This document shows positions 8,756-16,256 of a stretch of 64,000 nt of DNA, piece after piece (the first letter of the stretch is position 1; every line of letters starts with the position of its first letter). A model generated the notes under the pieces. That model was not told the DNA's origin and did no database searches. It saw only the letters and a program-made list of their open reading frames with translations. The position numbers and the translations under genes were made by a program. The DNA lies in assembly GCA_016200915.1 (NCBI GenBank), contig JACQDV010000057.1, forward strand, positions 1 through 64,000, read 5' to 3'. The stretch comes from Sphingobacteriales bacterium (GTDB taxonomy: Bacteria > Bacteroidota > Bacteroidia > Chitinophagales > Chitinophagaceae).

Positions 8756-8789
8756 AATTGAACATTGAATATTGAGCATTGAACATTAT
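8756..8789. repeat. ATTGAACATTGAATATTGA repeat
   Basis: Three near-copies of the ATTGARCATT word end two bases before the prenyltransferase ATG. It belongs to the AATATTGAATATCGAAC family also seen, in inverted form, at 31005-31080. Confidence 0.65.
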
Positions 8790-8791
8790 TT

Positions 8792-9745
8792 ATGACAAAA
8801 ATTAAAAACTATCTCAGTCTTATAAAATTTTCTCATACCATTTTTGCAATGCCTTTTGCACTGATTGGTTTTTTTCTGGCATTCACAAAAGGGGTTTTGA
8901 TTGACGGTAATTTCTATGGATTAGGTTTTGGTCAATGGAGTTTGAATATGACAACTGGTTGGGGATGGGATATTACAAATTTTGCTTTTTGGATTTTGTT
9001 TCTAAAAAGATTACTTCTTGTTATCCTCTGCATGATTTTTGCCCGCAGTTCAGCGATGGCATTCAATCGTTATCTCGACAGAAGTTTTGATGCAAAGAAT
9101 CCACGTACTGCTATCAGAGAAATTCCTGCTGGTATTATTAAGGCAAACAGTGCATTGCTATTTACCATCATTTGTTGTTTGCTGTTTGTGGTTTGTTGTT
9201 ATTTTATTAATCCATTGTGTTTGGCTTTGTCACCAGTAGCTTTGTTTGTAGTGCTGGGTTATAGTTTTACCAAGCGCTTTACACCGCTTTGTCATTTGAT
9301 ATTAGGATTAGGGTTATCATTAGCTCCTATCGGTGCTTATTTAGCAGTAACTGGCCACTTTGCATTATTGCCAATATTGTTTTCATTCACCGTATTATTT
9401 TGGGTAAGCGGCTTTGATATTATTTATGCTTTGCAGGATGAAGAGTTTGATAAATCTCAAAACTTATATTCTATTCCAGCCTGGCTGGGGAAAGTAAAAG
9501 CATTACGAGTTTCTGAGATATTGCATTTATTGTGTGCGGCCTGTTTGGTATATGCTGGTTTCTATGGTCAGTTTGGTATGTGGTATTGGATTGGTGTTAT
9601 TTTATTCCAGGCATTATTGATTTATCAGCATACATTAGTTAAACCAACTGATTTAAGTAAAGTGAACTTAGCTTTTGCAACTACCAATGGAATTGCTTCC
9701 GTTGTATTTGCAATCTTTGTAATAACAGATTTATTTATGCATTAA
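8792..9745 (+). CDS. ubiA: UbiA-type prenyltransferase (4-hydroxybenzoate/menaquinone-type)
   Basis: 317 residues with eight or nine membrane helices. The first Asp motif is NRYLDRSFDAKNPRT (about residues 92-106) and the second is YALQDEEFDKSQNLYS (about 211-226). The NRYxDRxxDxxNPRT form is that of UbiA/MqnP-like enzymes that attach a polyprenyl chain to an aromatic ring; the quinone pathway of the organism cannot be told from here. An unusual Cys/Val-rich stretch (ICCLLFVVCCYF) is encoded by a TTTGTTGTTTGCTG-like low-complexity DNA string (about 9165-9206). ruvX starts one base after its stop. Confidence 0.85.
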   Translation: MTKIKNYLSLIKFSHTIFAMPFALIGFFLAFTKGVLIDGNFYGLGFGQWSLNMTTGWGWDITNFAFWILFLKRLLLVILCMIFARSSAMAFNRYLDRSFDAKNPRTAIREIPAGIIKANSALLFTIICCLLFVVCCYFINPLCLALSPVALFVVLGYSFTKRFTPLCHLILGLGLSLAPIGAYLAVTGHFALLPILFSFTVLFWVSGFDIIYALQDEEFDKSQNLYSIPAWLGKVKALRVSEILHLLCAACLVYAGFYGQFGMWYWIGVILFQALLIYQHTLVKPTDLSKVNLAFATTNGIASVVFAIFVITDLFMH

Positions 9746-9746
9746 T

Positions 9747-10157
9747 ATGGCCCGGATAATGGCAATAGATTATGGAGGTAAACGTACCGGTTTGGCCGTT
9801 ACTGACCCCTTGCAGATCATTGCCAATGGCCTTACTACCGTTGATACAAAAGAACTATTCCCCTTCTTAAAAAATTATTTCAGCAAAGAACAGGTAGAAC
9901 TGGTGATTGTAGGTGATCCAAAGAACTGGGATGAAAGCGATACTCATGCCACACCATTAGTGAAAAAATTCATTGAAAAGTTTAAAAAAGATTTTCCTGC
10001 CATTCCTTTACTAACTGTTGACGAACGTTATACATCCAAAATGGCCAAACAAGCCATGCTCGACATGGGTATGAAAAAGAAACAACGCCAAAATAAAAAG
10101 CTGGTGGATGAAATTGCCGCCACTATCATCCTGCAGGAATACATGGAGCGTCTTTAG
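9747..10157 (+). CDS. ruvX: RuvX/YqgF Holliday junction resolvase-like nuclease
   Basis: 136 residues, the normal YqgF length. RNase H-like fold with IDYGGKRTGLAVTD at the N-terminus (catalytic Asp), VIVGDPKN, LLTVDERYTSKMA and the C-terminal DEIAATIILQEYM. In E. coli YqgF takes part in 16S rRNA 5' processing; the family is also annotated as a Holliday junction resolvase. Probably co-transcribed with the upstream prenyltransferase (1-base gap). Confidence 0.92.
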   Translation: MARIMAIDYGGKRTGLAVTDPLQIIANGLTTVDTKELFPFLKNYFSKEQVELVIVGDPKNWDESDTHATPLVKKFIEKFKKDFPAIPLLTVDERYTSKMAKQAMLDMGMKKKQRQNKKLVDEIAATIILQEYMERL

Positions 10158-10188
10158 TTGCTGGTTTCTTGTTTCTTGTTGCTGGTTT
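10157..10188. repeat. GTTGCTGGTT repeat, inverted relative to 10278-10303
   Basis: Two copies of GTTGCTGGTTT separated by CTTGTTTCTT start at the ruvX stop codon. With 10278-10303 it forms inverted arms around the def promoter. Confidence 0.75.
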
Positions 10189-10201
10189 ATTAGTTTATTC
10201 G

Positions 10202-10232
10202 TTGGTTAAAACCCTTAGCTGGCTTATCTTTG
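10202..10232 (+). promoter_or_regulatory. Promoter of def (TTG-N20-TATCTTTG)
   Basis: TTG at 10202-10204 and TATCTTTG at 10225-10232, spacing 20. The predicted transcript start is near 10238, so the 5' leader of def carries the 10278-10303 repeat. Confidence 0.7.
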
Positions 10233-10277
10233 CATACATCAAAATAAATTAAAGCGGTTGTTGTAACTCCATAACGG

Positions 10278-10303
10278 GTAACCAGCAACCAGTAACCAGC
10301 AAC
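10278..10303. repeat. AACCAGCAAC-type dispersed repeat adjoining the def start codon
   Basis: Three overlapping copies of AACCAGCAAC/AACCAGTAAC end at the base before the def ATG. The arrangement copies that at iscX, where the same repeat ends five bases before the start. Confidence 0.75.
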
Positions 10304-10882
10304 ATGACTTTGCCCATTGTAGCATACGGCCACCCGGTATTAAGAACAGTTTGTAAGGATATTACTCCCGATTACCCCAACCTTCAAAAATTTATTGAAG
10401 ATATGTGGGAAACCATGTATGACTCCAACGGGGTTGGACTGGCAGCACCACAGGTAAATAAAGAGATTCGTCTTTTTGTAATTGACAGTACGCAGATATT
10501 CGAAAATATGGAAGAAGAGGAGAGAGATGATTATGATGATGCACCGGGTGTAAAGCAGGTATTTATTAATGCACATATTGTGGAACTGGATGGGGATGAA
10601 TGGGCGTATAATGAAGGTTGTTTAAGCATTCCTAAAATAAGAGAAGACATTTTCCGCCAGGAAACTGTTACGCTGAAATATGTGGATGAAAATTTTCAGT
10701 CGCATAAGAAAACTTTTTCCGGAATCACTGCCCGTGTTATCCTGCACGAATATGACCATATAGAAGGAAAACTTTTTATCGACTATATGAAACCCTTCAA
10801 ACGTAAATTACTGAAGGGAAAATTAGATGATATTTCTAAAGGAAAGATTAGTGTGGATTATAAAATGATGTTTCCTAAATAA
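10304..10882 (+). CDS. def: Peptide deformylase
   Basis: 192 residues. All three deformylase motifs are present: GVGLAAPQV (residues about 44-52), EGCLSIP (about 104-110, metal-binding Cys) and HEYDH (about 148-152, the two metal His and catalytic Glu). Removes the formyl group from nascent proteins. It has an acidic insert (ENMEEEERDDYDD) before the second motif, as is common in Bacteroidota deformylases. fmt is not adjacent. Confidence 0.95.
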   Translation: MTLPIVAYGHPVLRTVCKDITPDYPNLQKFIEDMWETMYDSNGVGLAAPQVNKEIRLFVIDSTQIFENMEEEERDDYDDAPGVKQVFINAHIVELDGDEWAYNEGCLSIPKIREDIFRQETVTLKYVDENFQSHKKTFSGITARVILHEYDHIEGKLFIDYMKPFKRKLLKGKLDDISKGKISVDYKMMFPK

Positions 10883-10884
10883 CC

Positions 10885-10926
10885 TGTCTGAACCTGGATT
10901 TATAGAATTAATAAGATTAAAACGAA
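10885..10926. repeat. TGTCTGAACCTGGATTT dispersed repeat
   Basis: Fills the def-10927 gap and ends immediately before the next ATG. A near-identical copy is at 23474-23519 in the aromatic operon and a degenerate one at 8697-8730. TCTGAACC...GGATTT strings of this kind are widespread in Bacteroidota intergenic DNA. Confidence 0.8.
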
Positions 10927-11880
10927 ATGAAGAAGATCACTTTTACATTAAAACACAATCTTCTTCCCCTTTTCCTCTTTCACTCCTTCATTCTCTTAGC
11001 CCAAAAAGATACCATAGTTGAAGTAAAGGGTAAGATGATTACACTTTCCGATGTGGTGGTTCGTACCAATATTAATGTGCCAGCTTTTATGAAACAGGTA
11101 CAGGAGGATACTACTTTTTATAAAGCTTTCCGCAATCTTCATATACTCAGGTTTACGGCTATCAATGACATCAACATGCTGAATAAAAAGCAAAGCATTA
11201 TTGCATCGTTGAAGAGTAAGACGCTTCAATCTGTATCCAATGGTTGCCGTACCATGCAGGTGCTGGAAGAAACTAAAACCGGTGATATCTATAAAGGGAA
11301 TTATGACTGGAACTATTACACAGCTTCTCTCTATGCCGGTTTGTTTTTTACCAAAGGACAGGTATGCGGGGAAACCAATATTGTAAAGGGAGTTGATTTT
11401 TCAGCAAAAGATAAAAGTGGAATGGAGAAGCATAAAGCCCAATTGAAAATGCTGTTCTTTAATCCCGGTAAAAAAATTCCCGGTATTCCATTCATCGGTA
11501 ATAAAATAAACATTTTTGATGAAGAGGTAGCTCAATTGTATGATTTTAGTATTGATTATGCCGACCATAATCAACATCATTGTTATGTTTTCAATATTGT
11601 GCCAAGAGAAAATTTAACGGCAGATGAAAAAAGCCGTTTGGTCATTGATAATATGACTACCTGGTTTGACACCGAAACGATGGAAGTAATTGCCCGTAAT
11701 TATGAAATGAGTTATGATGCCGGTGTGTATGATTTTAAAGTAAAGATGGAAGTGGAAATGACGCATTATAATGAATACCTTGTGCCCGGTGTAATCCGCT
11801 ACAATGGGAACTGGGATGTGATGTTTAAGAAAAGGGAGAGAGGAATATTTACAGCTACGTTATTTGATTTTGGTAACTAA
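10927..11880 (+). CDS. Secreted hypothetical protein, beta-rich
   Basis: 317 residues. Signal peptide approximately 1-26, ending LILLAQKD. The remainder has no recognised family motif; it contains repeated aromatic/Asp-rich strands (DNMTTWFDTETMEVIARNYEMSYDAGVYDFKVKMEVEM) that read like a LolA/outer-membrane-lipoprotein-sorting type beta half-barrel, but this is only a resemblance. Two Cys are far apart. It may follow def on the same transcript. Confidence 0.6.
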   Translation: MKKITFTLKHNLLPLFLFHSFILLAQKDTIVEVKGKMITLSDVVVRTNINVPAFMKQVQEDTTFYKAFRNLHILRFTAINDINMLNKKQSIIASLKSKTLQSVSNGCRTMQVLEETKTGDIYKGNYDWNYYTASLYAGLFFTKGQVCGETNIVKGVDFSAKDKSGMEKHKAQLKMLFFNPGKKIPGIPFIGNKINIFDEEVAQLYDFSIDYADHNQHHCYVFNIVPRENLTADEKSRLVIDNMTTWFDTETMEVIARNYEMSYDAGVYDFKVKMEVEMTHYNEYLVPGVIRYNGNWDVMFKKRERGIFTATLFDFGN

Positions 11881-11888
11881 CTTGCACA

Positions 11889-11917
11889 GGTGTCAGACAT
11901 CTCAAAGATGTCAGAGA
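11889..11917. repeat. GGTGTCAGACATCTCAAAGATGTCAGA palindromic repeat
   Basis: Stem GACATCT/AGATGTC with a CAA loop. Same family as 12427-12457 (full), and fragments at 18129-18146 and 18797-18812. Confidence 0.75.
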
Positions 11918-11939
11918 ACTAATGATTAAAGTATAAATT

Positions 11940-12425
11940 ATGGAAACAAACAACTCCGCTCTGCTAATAAGAATGATTCGTATGTCCTGGGATGCACAGA
12001 ATAATGAACTCAACAAACTCATTAATACATTAAATGACGATCAACTGGCTAAAGAAATTGCTCCCGGCAAAAACACGGGTGTTTACCTGCTGGGACATTT
12101 AATTGCCGTGAGTGATGCTTTGTTCCCATTGTTTGGGTGGGGCGAAATGTTATATCCTGAAATGCAGGATGTATTTATTGAAAGCCCTGATAAATCAGGT
12201 CATAGTTTTCCTCCGGTGGCTGAACTGAAGCTCCGATTAAATACAATAAATACAAAACTCAACTCGCATTTCGATACAACAACAATAGAAGAATGGCTGA
12301 GCCGTCACATGGCTGTTAAGCCGGAAGATTTTGCTACACAGCCACACCGTAATAAACTAAATGTAGTTATCAGCCGTACTGTTCATATGGCCAATCACAT
12401 TGGGCAAATGTTACTACTGAAATAA
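11940..12425 (+). CDS. DinB-family four-helix protein
   Basis: 161 residues, helical throughout. GVYLLGHLIAVSDALFPLFGWGE and TVHMANHIGQMLLLK carry the His residues of the DinB/YfiT metal site (H at about 58 and the C-terminal HxxNHxGQ). These proteins are putative metal-dependent thiol transferases or nucleophile-adding enzymes; the substrate is unknown. A second DinB-type gene is at 56049. Confidence 0.75.
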   Translation: METNNSALLIRMIRMSWDAQNNELNKLINTLNDDQLAKEIAPGKNTGVYLLGHLIAVSDALFPLFGWGEMLYPEMQDVFIESPDKSGHSFPPVAELKLRLNTINTKLNSHFDTTTIEEWLSRHMAVKPEDFATQPHRNKLNVVISRTVHMANHIGQMLLLK

Positions 12426-12426
12426 G

Positions 12427-12457
12427 GGTGTCAGACATCTCAAAGATGTCAGACACC
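12427..12457. terminator. Palindromic repeat/bidirectional terminator between DinB and GNAT genes
   Basis: Arms of 14 bases (12427-12440 and 12444-12457) pair with one mismatch around a CAA loop. It begins one base after the DinB stop, and bases 12449-12451 form the stop codon of the convergent GNAT gene, so the repeat itself ends that reading frame. Confidence 0.7.
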
Positions 12458-12979
12458 TGCAAGCAATAAGCCTGCATCTTCCCAGGCATACCGGCACACC
12501 ATAGATTTTGTACCATCCCAGTTATCATGCTCAATGGTTTCAATATGTATTGCACCTAACTTTTCATAAACAGCTCTTGCATTTTTATTAGCTTCAAAAA
12601 CCCAGAGATACATTTTGTTGTTTGATGCTTTCGCTAAAACTGTTTTAGCACAATCCTGCATCAGCAATTTGCCAATACCAGTTTTTTGTGAATGGATGGG
12701 AACATGCAAATTGTCCAGCAATGAGCCATAATGTTCATCATCATTTAATATTAAGCAGGAGAAGCCAACCATAGTATCATTCATTATCGCTACAGTGGTG
12801 ATTTGATTGTCGGCCGGTTGTTCTAACTGTTCTTTCCAAAATTTTATTCGCTCTTCAATAACTTCATTATCTAAATATTGGTCGCTTAATATGCCACGGT
12901 AAGTATGCTGCCAGTTGGTGGCATGGAGTAGTGCGATGTCCTTATAATCATCTGTTGTGGCAGGACGTAAGTGAAGCAT
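12449..12979 (-). CDS. GNAT-family N-acetyltransferase
   Basis: 176 residues. N-terminal LRPATTDDYKDIALLHATNW and the acetyl-CoA loop HVPIHSQKTGIGKLLMQDCAK (Q/RxxGxG/A near residue 90) identify the GNAT fold; the C-terminal VFEANKNARAVYEKLGA is the usual motif B. Small-molecule acetyltransferase of unknown substrate. The last codons (AGV-stop) are encoded by the dispersed repeat at 12427-12457. Confidence 0.82.
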   Translation of the reverse strand: MLHLRPATTDDYKDIALLHATNWQHTYRGILSDQYLDNEVIEERIKFWKEQLEQPADNQITTVAIMNDTMVGFSCLILNDDEHYGSLLDNLHVPIHSQKTGIGKLLMQDCAKTVLAKASNNKMYLWVFEANKNARAVYEKLGAIHIETIEHDNWDGTKSMVCRYAWEDAGLLLAGV

Positions 12980-13017
12980 GATGATTGCAAGTTAATTTTT
13001 CTTTTGTTGGTTTTCTC

Positions 13018-13148
13018 CGTCATTTCGAAGTAGCGATGGGTTTGTGTAATGGCTGCGACTGAGAAATCTGCCGAGGTTTGTTGCTTCAGTTCATAATTGT
13101 ATTGCTGTACTTATTGCCCGGCCGATTCCTCCTGCGTCGGAATGACGG
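13018..13148. repeat. CCGTCATTTCGA...TCGGAATGACGG dispersed inverted repeat
   Basis: The 327-base gap between the GNAT and RluA-type genes (12980-13306) has no convincing gene. It holds this repeat, with outer arms CCGTCATTTCGA (13018-13029) and TCGGAATGACGG (13137-13148) that pair with one mismatch, and inner words CTGAGAAATCTGCC and GATTCCTCCTGC. This is the well-known Bacteroidota GTCATTTCGAC...GAGAAATCT type of repeat. The rest (13149-13306) shows nothing recognisable. Confidence 0.75.
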
Positions 13149-13306
13149 GTACATTCAACTTATGTACTACTGTGATTTTAACTGTGGTAATGCTGCAATT
13201 TGTTGCATTCATTCTTTACTTATTTGTTCAATAGAATTACTGAACGATGAAGTGAGTGACACAACAGGTGATGCCACAAAGAACAAAAGCCGGCTCAATA
13301 AAATTT

Positions 13307-14377
13307 TTACGAAATAATATTCTTATTCACCGCATACCGTCTCCACTTATCAATCACTTCTTCCATATCTTCCGGCAGCTTGCTTTCAAAAAACATTTCT
13401 TCTCCGGTCTTAGGGTGTACAAAGCCCAGCGTTTTGGCATGAAGGGCATGGCGACTGCAAACTGCAAAGCATCCTTCCACAAACATTTTGTATTTGCTGA
13501 ACACGGTGCCTTTTAAAATTCTGTCGCCACCATACGTATCATCATTAAAGAGGGGATGACCTAAATATTTCATGTGCACCCGTATCTGGTGCGTACGTCC
13601 GGTTTCTAATACACATTCAACCAGCGTAACATAACCAAGACGTTCAATTACTTTGTAATGAGTTATCGCATCCTTGCCATGTTCACCATCAGGATATGCA
13701 TCCATTATCTTACGGAAACGCTGATGACGACCAACATTGGCTCTTATCGTTCCGGCATCTTCTTTTACATCGCCCCACACTAATGCTATGTATTTGCGTT
13801 TAACAGTATGATCAAAAAATTGTTTGGCGAGATGCACACTGGCTTCAGGAGTTTTAGCCATTACAATTAGTCCGCTGGTGTTTTTATCAATGCGGTGAAC
13901 CAAACCAAATCGTGGTAAAAAATTTTCGTCCAGCGTAGGATTTTGTTGTTGCAGGTGCCAGGCCACTCCGTTAATCAATGTACCATCATAATTACCACAG
14001 CCCGGATGCACTACCATTCCATCCGGTTTATCAATCACCATCACCTGGTCATCTTCATACACAATATTCAGTTCTAATTCTTCGGGAACAATTTCATTAT
14101 TGCCGGGGTCATCTTCACTGTATATCAGTATCTCATCGGCCGGCTTAACTTTATAGTTGGCTTTAATGCGTTTGCCGTTAACCGTTACAAAACCGGCTTC
14201 AATAGCCTGCTGCACTTTGTTGCGGGTAGCGCCTTCCACCTTGCCCATAATAAATTTGTCAAGGCGCATCGGTTGCTGTCCCGGCGGACAAGTAATGGCA
14301 CGGCGTTCATACATCTCTTCGGAGCCGTCTCCGTTATCTAACTGGTCGTTTGCAATATCAAGGAGTTGTTCATCCAT
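13307..14377 (-). CDS. RluA/RluD-family pseudouridine synthase
   Basis: 356 residues from the ATG at 14377. An S4 RNA-binding domain (MRLDKFIMGKVEGATRNKVQQAIEAGFVTVNGK, about residues 37-70) precedes the catalytic domain with the HRIDKNTSGLIVMAKT motif carrying the catalytic Asp. C-terminal GRTHQIRVHMKYLGHPLFND is typical of RluD-type enzymes that modify 23S rRNA. A longer reading to 14434 is rejected because a TATCTTTG -7 box (14401-14408, minus strand) lies inside the extension. Likely monocistronic. Confidence 0.9.
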   Translation of the reverse strand: MDEQLLDIANDQLDNGDGSEEMYERRAITCPPGQQPMRLDKFIMGKVEGATRNKVQQAIEAGFVTVNGKRIKANYKVKPADEILIYSEDDPGNNEIVPEELELNIVYEDDQVMVIDKPDGMVVHPGCGNYDGTLINGVAWHLQQQNPTLDENFLPRFGLVHRIDKNTSGLIVMAKTPEASVHLAKQFFDHTVKRKYIALVWGDVKEDAGTIRANVGRHQRFRKIMDAYPDGEHGKDAITHYKVIERLGYVTLVECVLETGRTHQIRVHMKYLGHPLFNDDTYGGDRILKGTVFSKYKMFVEGCFAVCSRHALHAKTLGFVHPKTGEEMFFESKLPEDMEEVIDKWRRYAVNKNIIS

Positions 14378-14400
14378 AAGATACTTAAAGGTAAAGTGGG

Positions 14401-14434
14401 CAAAGATACAACTACAAATTGATGTAGATGGCAA
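14401..14434 (-). promoter_or_regulatory. Promoter of the RluA-type gene (TATCTTTG on minus strand)
   Basis: The complement of 14401-14408 reads TATCTTTG; a TTG (complement of 14432-14434) lies 23 bases upstream. The predicted start is near 14395, which fixes the gene start at 14377. Confidence 0.55.
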
Positions 14435-14464
14435 GTTTTAGAAGCGTAACTTTGAAGATTAAAT

Positions 14465-14521
14465 GGCCACGAAGACACAAAGTCGCAAAGTAAAAACTTA
14501 GTGTCTTAGAGCCTTAGTGGC
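14465..14521. repeat. GGCCACGAAGACACAAAG...CTTAGTGGC dispersed inverted repeat
   Basis: GCCACGAAGACAC (left) and GTGTCTTAGAGCCTTAGTGGC (right) form imperfect inverted arms upstream of lipB. It is the Bacteroidota CCACGAAGACACGAAG type of intergenic repeat. A CGCAAAG-type relative occurs at 55871-55950. Confidence 0.75.
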
Positions 14522-14529
14522 AACAAAAC

Positions 14530-15270
14530 ATGAAACAAATTGTTTATTATAAAGACTTAGGACAACTCTCCTACAAAGCCGCCTGGGATTTGCAGGAAGA
14601 ATTGTTGCAGGAGAATGTGAAGGTGAAGTCAGTTAAAAGTGGACAGTTGATAATGGATAATGGGGAAGAGTCATTGTCAACTATCCATTCTCTGTTATTC
14701 ACTAAGCATCATTTACTCTTTGTAGAACATCCACCCGTTTATACACTTGGTAAAAGCGGCCTTATAGAAAATGTATTGATAAGTGAAGCAGAACAACAGC
14801 AAAAGGGGATTGAATTTTTTAAAACCAACAGGGGAGGAGATATTACTTTTCATGGTCCGCAGCAGATTGTCGGTTATCCCATTTTAGATTTAGAAAGATT
14901 TTATACTGACATTGGTAAATACCTCCGCAACCTGGAAGAAGTCATCATTCTCACCATGGCTGATTATGGATTAAAAGGTGAACGCAGTGCCGGTGAAACA
15001 GGTGTATGGTTAGATGCACATAATAAAGGATACGAAAGAAAGATATGTGCCATGGGTGTACGCTGCAGCCGCTGGATAACGATGCATGGCTTTGCTTTTA
15101 ACATCAATACTGATTTAAGTTATTTTGATTATATCATTCCCTGCGGCATTAAAGACAAACAGGTAACCTCTCTCGAAAAAGAATTAGGCCAGAAAGTAGA
15201 TTTTGAAGAAGCCAAGGAAAGAGTGAAGCGAAATTTTGAAAGAGTATTTGAAGTGGAACTGGTGGAGTAA
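14530..15270 (+). CDS. lipB: Octanoyl-[ACP]:protein octanoyltransferase
   Basis: 246 residues. LipB motifs: VEHPPVYTLGKSG, RGGDITFHGPQQIVGYPI, the catalytic Lys in KICAMGVRCSRWITMHGFAFN, and the catalytic Cys in IIPCGIKDKQVTSL. Transfers octanoate from ACP to lipoyl domains, the step before LipA. Residues about 37-56 (SGQLIMDNGEESLSTIHSLL) are longer than expected before the LLFVEHPP motif and are encoded by 14638-14692, which has the look of an intergenic repeat inserted in frame. Confidence 0.93.
   Translation: MKQIVYYKDLGQLSYKAAWDLQEELLQENVKVKSVKSGQLIMDNGEESLSTIHSLLFTKHHLLFVEHPPVYTLGKSGLIENVLISEAEQQQKGIEFFKTNRGGDITFHGPQQIVGYPILDLERFYTDIGKYLRNLEEVIILTMADYGLKGERSAGETGVWLDAHNKGYERKICAMGVRCSRWITMHGFAFNINTDLSYFDYIIPCGIKDKQVTSLEKELGQKVDFEEAKERVKRNFERVFEVELVE
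14638..14692. repeat. GTTGATAATGGATAATGG repeat inside lipB
   Basis: AGTGGACAGTTGATAATGG (from 14638) and, after a short spacer, CATTGTCAACTATCCATT (14672-14689) are the partly palindromic words of a Bacteroidota intergenic repeat. A similar string lies inside aroA at 28856-28886. Confidence 0.55.
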
Positions 15271-15293
15271 ACCCCAAGTTTCACTACGGCGAA

Positions 15294-15365
15294 TTGTTTG
15301 ATTGTTTAATTGTTTGATGGTTATGGCGGATATTAACAATCAAACCATCCAGCCATCAAACAACC
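15294..15365. repeat. TTGTTTGATTGTTTAA inverted repeat
   Basis: TTGTTTGATTGTTTAATTG on the left (from 15294) and AACAATCAAACCATC...CATCAAACAACC on the right (15335-15365) form imperfect inverted arms between the convergent lipB and 15407 genes. Confidence 0.65.
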
Positions 15366-15406
15366 CGATTTTAAGAGTTGCCAAATGCCCACTGTAAACT
15401 GCCAAC

Positions 15407-16177
15407 TTAATTATCCCGAGTAATTAAAAACTTACTCTTCTCCAGCAACTTTCCATTCTGATACAATTCAAACTTAAACCAGCCGCTGTGCAGGAAGTTT
15501 ACTTTATCTAATAAAAGCGGAGATTCTTTTACTTCATGCAGTTCAAAAATGGGAGTATCGTTTTCTTCAAAGAATTTGATATGATATTTTTTTGTTTTGT
15601 ATTCCGGCAAAACGATTGATACATTACCATCATCTGATGTAAATACATAAATGGAAGGTGCCCATTTTTTTACAGGTGGTGGAACATCTTCATCTTTTCC
15701 TTCTTTATCATTTTTTTCATTCTTTTCACCGCCGTTGCCGGCATGATCAGGAGTAGGAGAATTATCTTTTGTTACATCCGTTTTCTTCTTCCCATCTTTA
15801 TTATCAGCAGGTTTTATTATTACTACCGGCTTGGTAGTATCAATAAAAGGTCGTTTGGCAGGCGTAAAGAAATAATTGACGCCACCAATTAGTACAAACA
15901 CCCTGTAATACAAACTATCGTTGGGAGCTTTATCATCAATAAAAGTATATTTCTTGAGCGATGGATCGGGTAATGAATGAATGGTTAAGAAGTTCTTTAA
16001 ACTATCCTTGGAACGTTGAATGCTTATTTGCTGGGCATTGGGATAGCGGTTGATCCAGTTGATGGTTATTTTCCTGTCTTTAGCCACCAAAGAAAATTTA
16101 GGCAGTGTATCAGTTTGCCCAAATGCTGAGAAAGAGAACACCAACAACAGGATAAAGGACGTAACAATCGGCTTCAT
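15407..16177 (-). CDS. Secreted protein with FN3-like domain and acidic/Lys-rich linker
   Basis: 256 residues. Signal peptide 1-20 (FSFSAFGQ). Residues about 25-115 have the strand and Trp/Tyr spacing of a fibronectin type III domain (ITINWINRYPNAQQISIQRS ... SLYYRVFVLIGG). Residues about 120-168 are a low-complexity linker rich in Lys, Asp, Glu and Gly. The final about 80 residues form a second beta-rich module ending GWFKFELYQNGKLLEKSKFLI. No enzymatic motif. A TATCTTTGCC promoter box lies 39 bases upstream. Confidence 0.65.
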   Translation of the reverse strand: MKPIVTSFILLLVFSFSAFGQTDTLPKFSLVAKDRKITINWINRYPNAQQISIQRSKDSLKNFLTIHSLPDPSLKKYTFIDDKAPNDSLYYRVFVLIGGVNYFFTPAKRPFIDTTKPVVIIKPADNKDGKKKTDVTKDNSPTPDHAGNGGEKNEKNDKEGKDEDVPPPVKKWAPSIYVFTSDDGNVSIVLPEYKTKKYHIKFFEENDTPIFELHEVKESPLLLDKVNFLHSGWFKFELYQNGKLLEKSKFLITRDN

Positions 16178-16215
16178 GTACTATTAACGGGTTATTGCTT
16201 TTTAAGTTATATGGG

Positions 16216-16248
16216 CAAAGATAAAATTATCCACCTATTGGTTGGCAA
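16216..16248 (-). promoter_or_regulatory. Promoter for the gene at 15407-16177
   Basis: Complement of 16216-16223 reads TATCTTTG; a TTG (complement of 16246-16248) lies 22 bases upstream. Confidence 0.55.
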
Positions 16249-16256
16249 ATGAATGA

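Noticed and set aside
13078-13317. 79-residue open frame in the GNAT-RluA gap
   Set aside because: Starts with TTG and runs through a dispersed repeat; the protein is Cys/Leu-rich without domain features.
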